Assembly (NCBI GenBank): GCA_022360075.1 | Contig: JAKSDN010000728.1 | Location: forward strand, 1 to 7,018 | Source: Kiloniellales bacterium | GTDB lineage: Bacteria; Pseudomonadota; Alphaproteobacteria; Kiloniellales; JAKSDN01 | Direction of reading: 5' to 3' | DNA length: 7,018 bases | Part shown: piece by piece, positions 5,897-7,018 of the stretch | Numbering within the stretch: the stretch's first letter is position 1 | How the letters are laid out: each line of letters opens with the position of its first letter | Notes under the pieces: model-generated | Database searches by the model: none | Told to the model about the DNA's origin: nothing | The model's input: the letters and a program-made list of their open reading frames with translations, nothing else | Program-made: the position numbers and the translations under genes

Positions 5897-7018
5897 TCAG
5901 ATTTCCCCTTGCGCACCGATGACGGCGACGGCCGTCATGTTCAAAAGTCCGCGCACCGTGATCGACTGCGAGACGATGTGCGCCGGCTTCGCCGCACCCA
6001 GCATGATCGGGCCGACCGAAACGCCGCCGCCCAAGGTCTTCATCAGGTTGAGCGAGATGTGGGCGGCATCGATGTTCGGCATCACCAGCAGGTTGGCCTC
6101 GCCGTTGAGGCTGGAATGGGCGAAGACGCGCTTGCGGATCCGCGACGACAGGGCGGCATCGGCGTGCATCTCGCCGTCCACTTCCAGGTCCGGCGCCCGG
6201 CCACGTAGGATCTCGACGGCGTCGCGCATCTTGCGGGCGGAGGCCGTGTCGCGGTCGCCGAAGTTCGAATAGGACACCAGCGCGACCTTCGGCTCGACGC
6301 CCATGCGTTGCAGCGTGCCGGCCGCGAGCATGGCGAGCTCCGCCAGTTCCTCGGCGCTGGGATCGGGCGTGACATAGGTGTCGGACAGGAACACCGTGCC
6401 CGCGGGCAGCACCAGGGCGTTCATGGTCGAGAGGTCCCTCACCCCATCGGCCTTGCCGATGATCGAGCGCAGGATGCCGAGGTGATGGGCGAAGCGGCCG
6501 TTGACCCCGCAGATCGCCGCATCCACCTCGCCGCGCTGGAGCAACAGGAAGGCCAGTGCCGTCGACTCGTTGCGCACCCAACGCGCGGCCTCGGCCAGCG
6601 GCAGCCCGTCGCGGCCGATCAGCGCGTGCAAGGCCTCGGCATGGTCGGCATCGCCCAGGTCGCTTGGGTCGACCACCTCGAGCGTCTCGCCCACTGCCAG
6701 GCGCAGACCCAGCTCTCGGATCCGCCGGGCGATGTGCTCTCGGCTGCCGATCAGGACGGGCCGGGCAATCCCGGCGTCCAGCGCCTGCTGGGCCACCTGG
6801 AGCACGCGCTCCGACTCGCCCTCGCCGTAGACGACCCGCTTGGGGTCGCTCTGCGCCTTTTCGAAAACCGGCTTCATCAGCATGCCGGAGCGAAACACGA
6901 AGCGCGAGAGCTTCTCCTTGTAAGCCGCCAGATCCTCGATCGGCCGCGTCGCAACGCCGCTGTCCATGGCCGCCTTGGCCACCGCCGGCGCGATCTCCAG
7001 GATCAGGCGCGGATCGAA
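5897..7018 (-). CDS. maeB: MaeB-type malic enzyme, C-terminal part (5' end outside window)
   Basis: MaeB decarboxylates malate oxidatively to pyruvate, usually with NADP. Only the last 373 residues are visible; the reading frame runs open through the right edge beginning FDPRLILEIAPAVAKAAMDS. That stretch is typical of the end of the malic-enzyme NAD(P)-binding domain, so the visible GTG at 6982 and later ATGs are internal and not starts. Next come a connecting segment (AYKEKLSRFVFRSGMLMKP) and a phosphotransacetylase-like domain from about visible residue 50 to the end. That domain shows YGEGESERVL, a SYSNFGDRD segment, PNIDAAHISLNLMKTLGGG and VGPIMLGAAKP. In MaeB proteins this C-terminal domain is known mainly as a regulatory, acetyl-CoA-responsive module and usually does not replace Pta. 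A free-standing phosphotransacetylase is argued against by the upstream malic-enzyme residues in the same frame. Its product pyruvate is the substrate of the AceE/AceF complex encoded downstream. It is separated from phaA by 141 nt, so cotranscription is uncertain. Confidence 0.93.
   Translation of the reverse strand, partial: FDPRLILEIAPAVAKAAMDSGVATRPIEDLAAYKEKLSRFVFRSGMLMKPVFEKAQSDPKRVVYGEGESERVLQVAQQALDAGIARPVLIGSREHIARRIRELGLRLAVGETLEVVDPSDLGDADHAEALHALIGRDGLPLAEAARWVRNESTALAFLLLQRGEVDAAICGVNGRFAHHLGILRSIIGKADGVRDLSTMNALVLPAGTVFLSDTYVTPDPSAEELAELAMLAAGTLQRMGVEPKVALVSYSNFGDRDTASARKMRDAVEILRGRAPDLEVDGEMHADAALSSRIRKRVFAHSSLNGEANLLVMPNIDAAHISLNLMKTLGGGVSVGPIMLGAAKPAHIVSQSITVRGLLNMTAVAVIGAQGEI

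Noticed and set aside
3590..6208. An 872-codon open frame on the plus strand opposite phaB, phaA and the end of maeB
   Set aside because: It runs across three genes and their intergenic gaps, overlaps the other long antisense frame, and has low-complexity composition with no family resemblance. It is a shadow of GC-rich coding.
5856..6581. A 241-codon minus-strand frame inside maeB
   Set aside because: It lies in a different frame of the malic-enzyme region; the in-frame maeB product has recognisable domain motifs, while this one is Arg/Gly-rich.
5897..6982. A free-standing phosphotransacetylase (Pta) starting at GTG 6982
   Set aside because: The frame is open upstream to the window edge and encodes residues typical of the malic-enzyme domain, so the gene is the end of maeB.

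Overview
The window is a GC-rich bacterial chromosomal segment. It carries five protein genes, all on the minus strand, which read from the right edge to the left as maeB (3' part only), phaA, phaB, aceE and aceF (5' part only). GC-biased codon use produces very long spurious reading frames on the opposite strand. PhaA and PhaB resemble, from memory, the rhizobial/alphaproteobacterial versions, so an alphaproteobacterium is the best guess. The AceE-type pyruvate dehydrogenase is also common in beta- and gammaproteobacteria, so the lineage stays an inference.

Layout by position. 5897-7018: C-terminal half of a MaeB-type malic enzyme with its phosphotransacetylase-like domain. 5756-5896: a 141-nt intergenic region with a small hairpin, two 8-nt direct repeats ten bases apart, and two touching palindromes just upstream of phaA. 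4580-5755: phaA, acetyl-CoA acetyltransferase. 3824-4549: phaB, acetoacetyl-CoA reductase, 30 nt after phaA and probably in one operon with it. 3772-3813: a strong intrinsic terminator (13-bp GC-rich stem plus five U) shortly after the phaB stop. 1078-3747: aceE, whose start lies only 24 nt past the terminator U-tract. 1-1051: aceF, 26 nt after aceE and cut by the window edge before its catalytic C-terminus.

The genes form a connected carbon route: malate to pyruvate (MaeB), pyruvate to acetyl-CoA (AceE and AceF, with an E3 not seen here), two acetyl-CoA to acetoacetyl-CoA (PhaA), then to (R)-3-hydroxybutyryl-CoA (PhaB), the monomer for polyhydroxybutyrate. MaeB enzymes generally yield NADPH, which PhaB consumes. 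No PHA synthase, phasin or regulator gene is visible. No RNA gene, mobile element, CRISPR array or phage gene was seen. These are known metabolic families. The most interesting point is regulatory: a textbook terminator sits directly in front of aceE with too little room after it for a conventional promoter.
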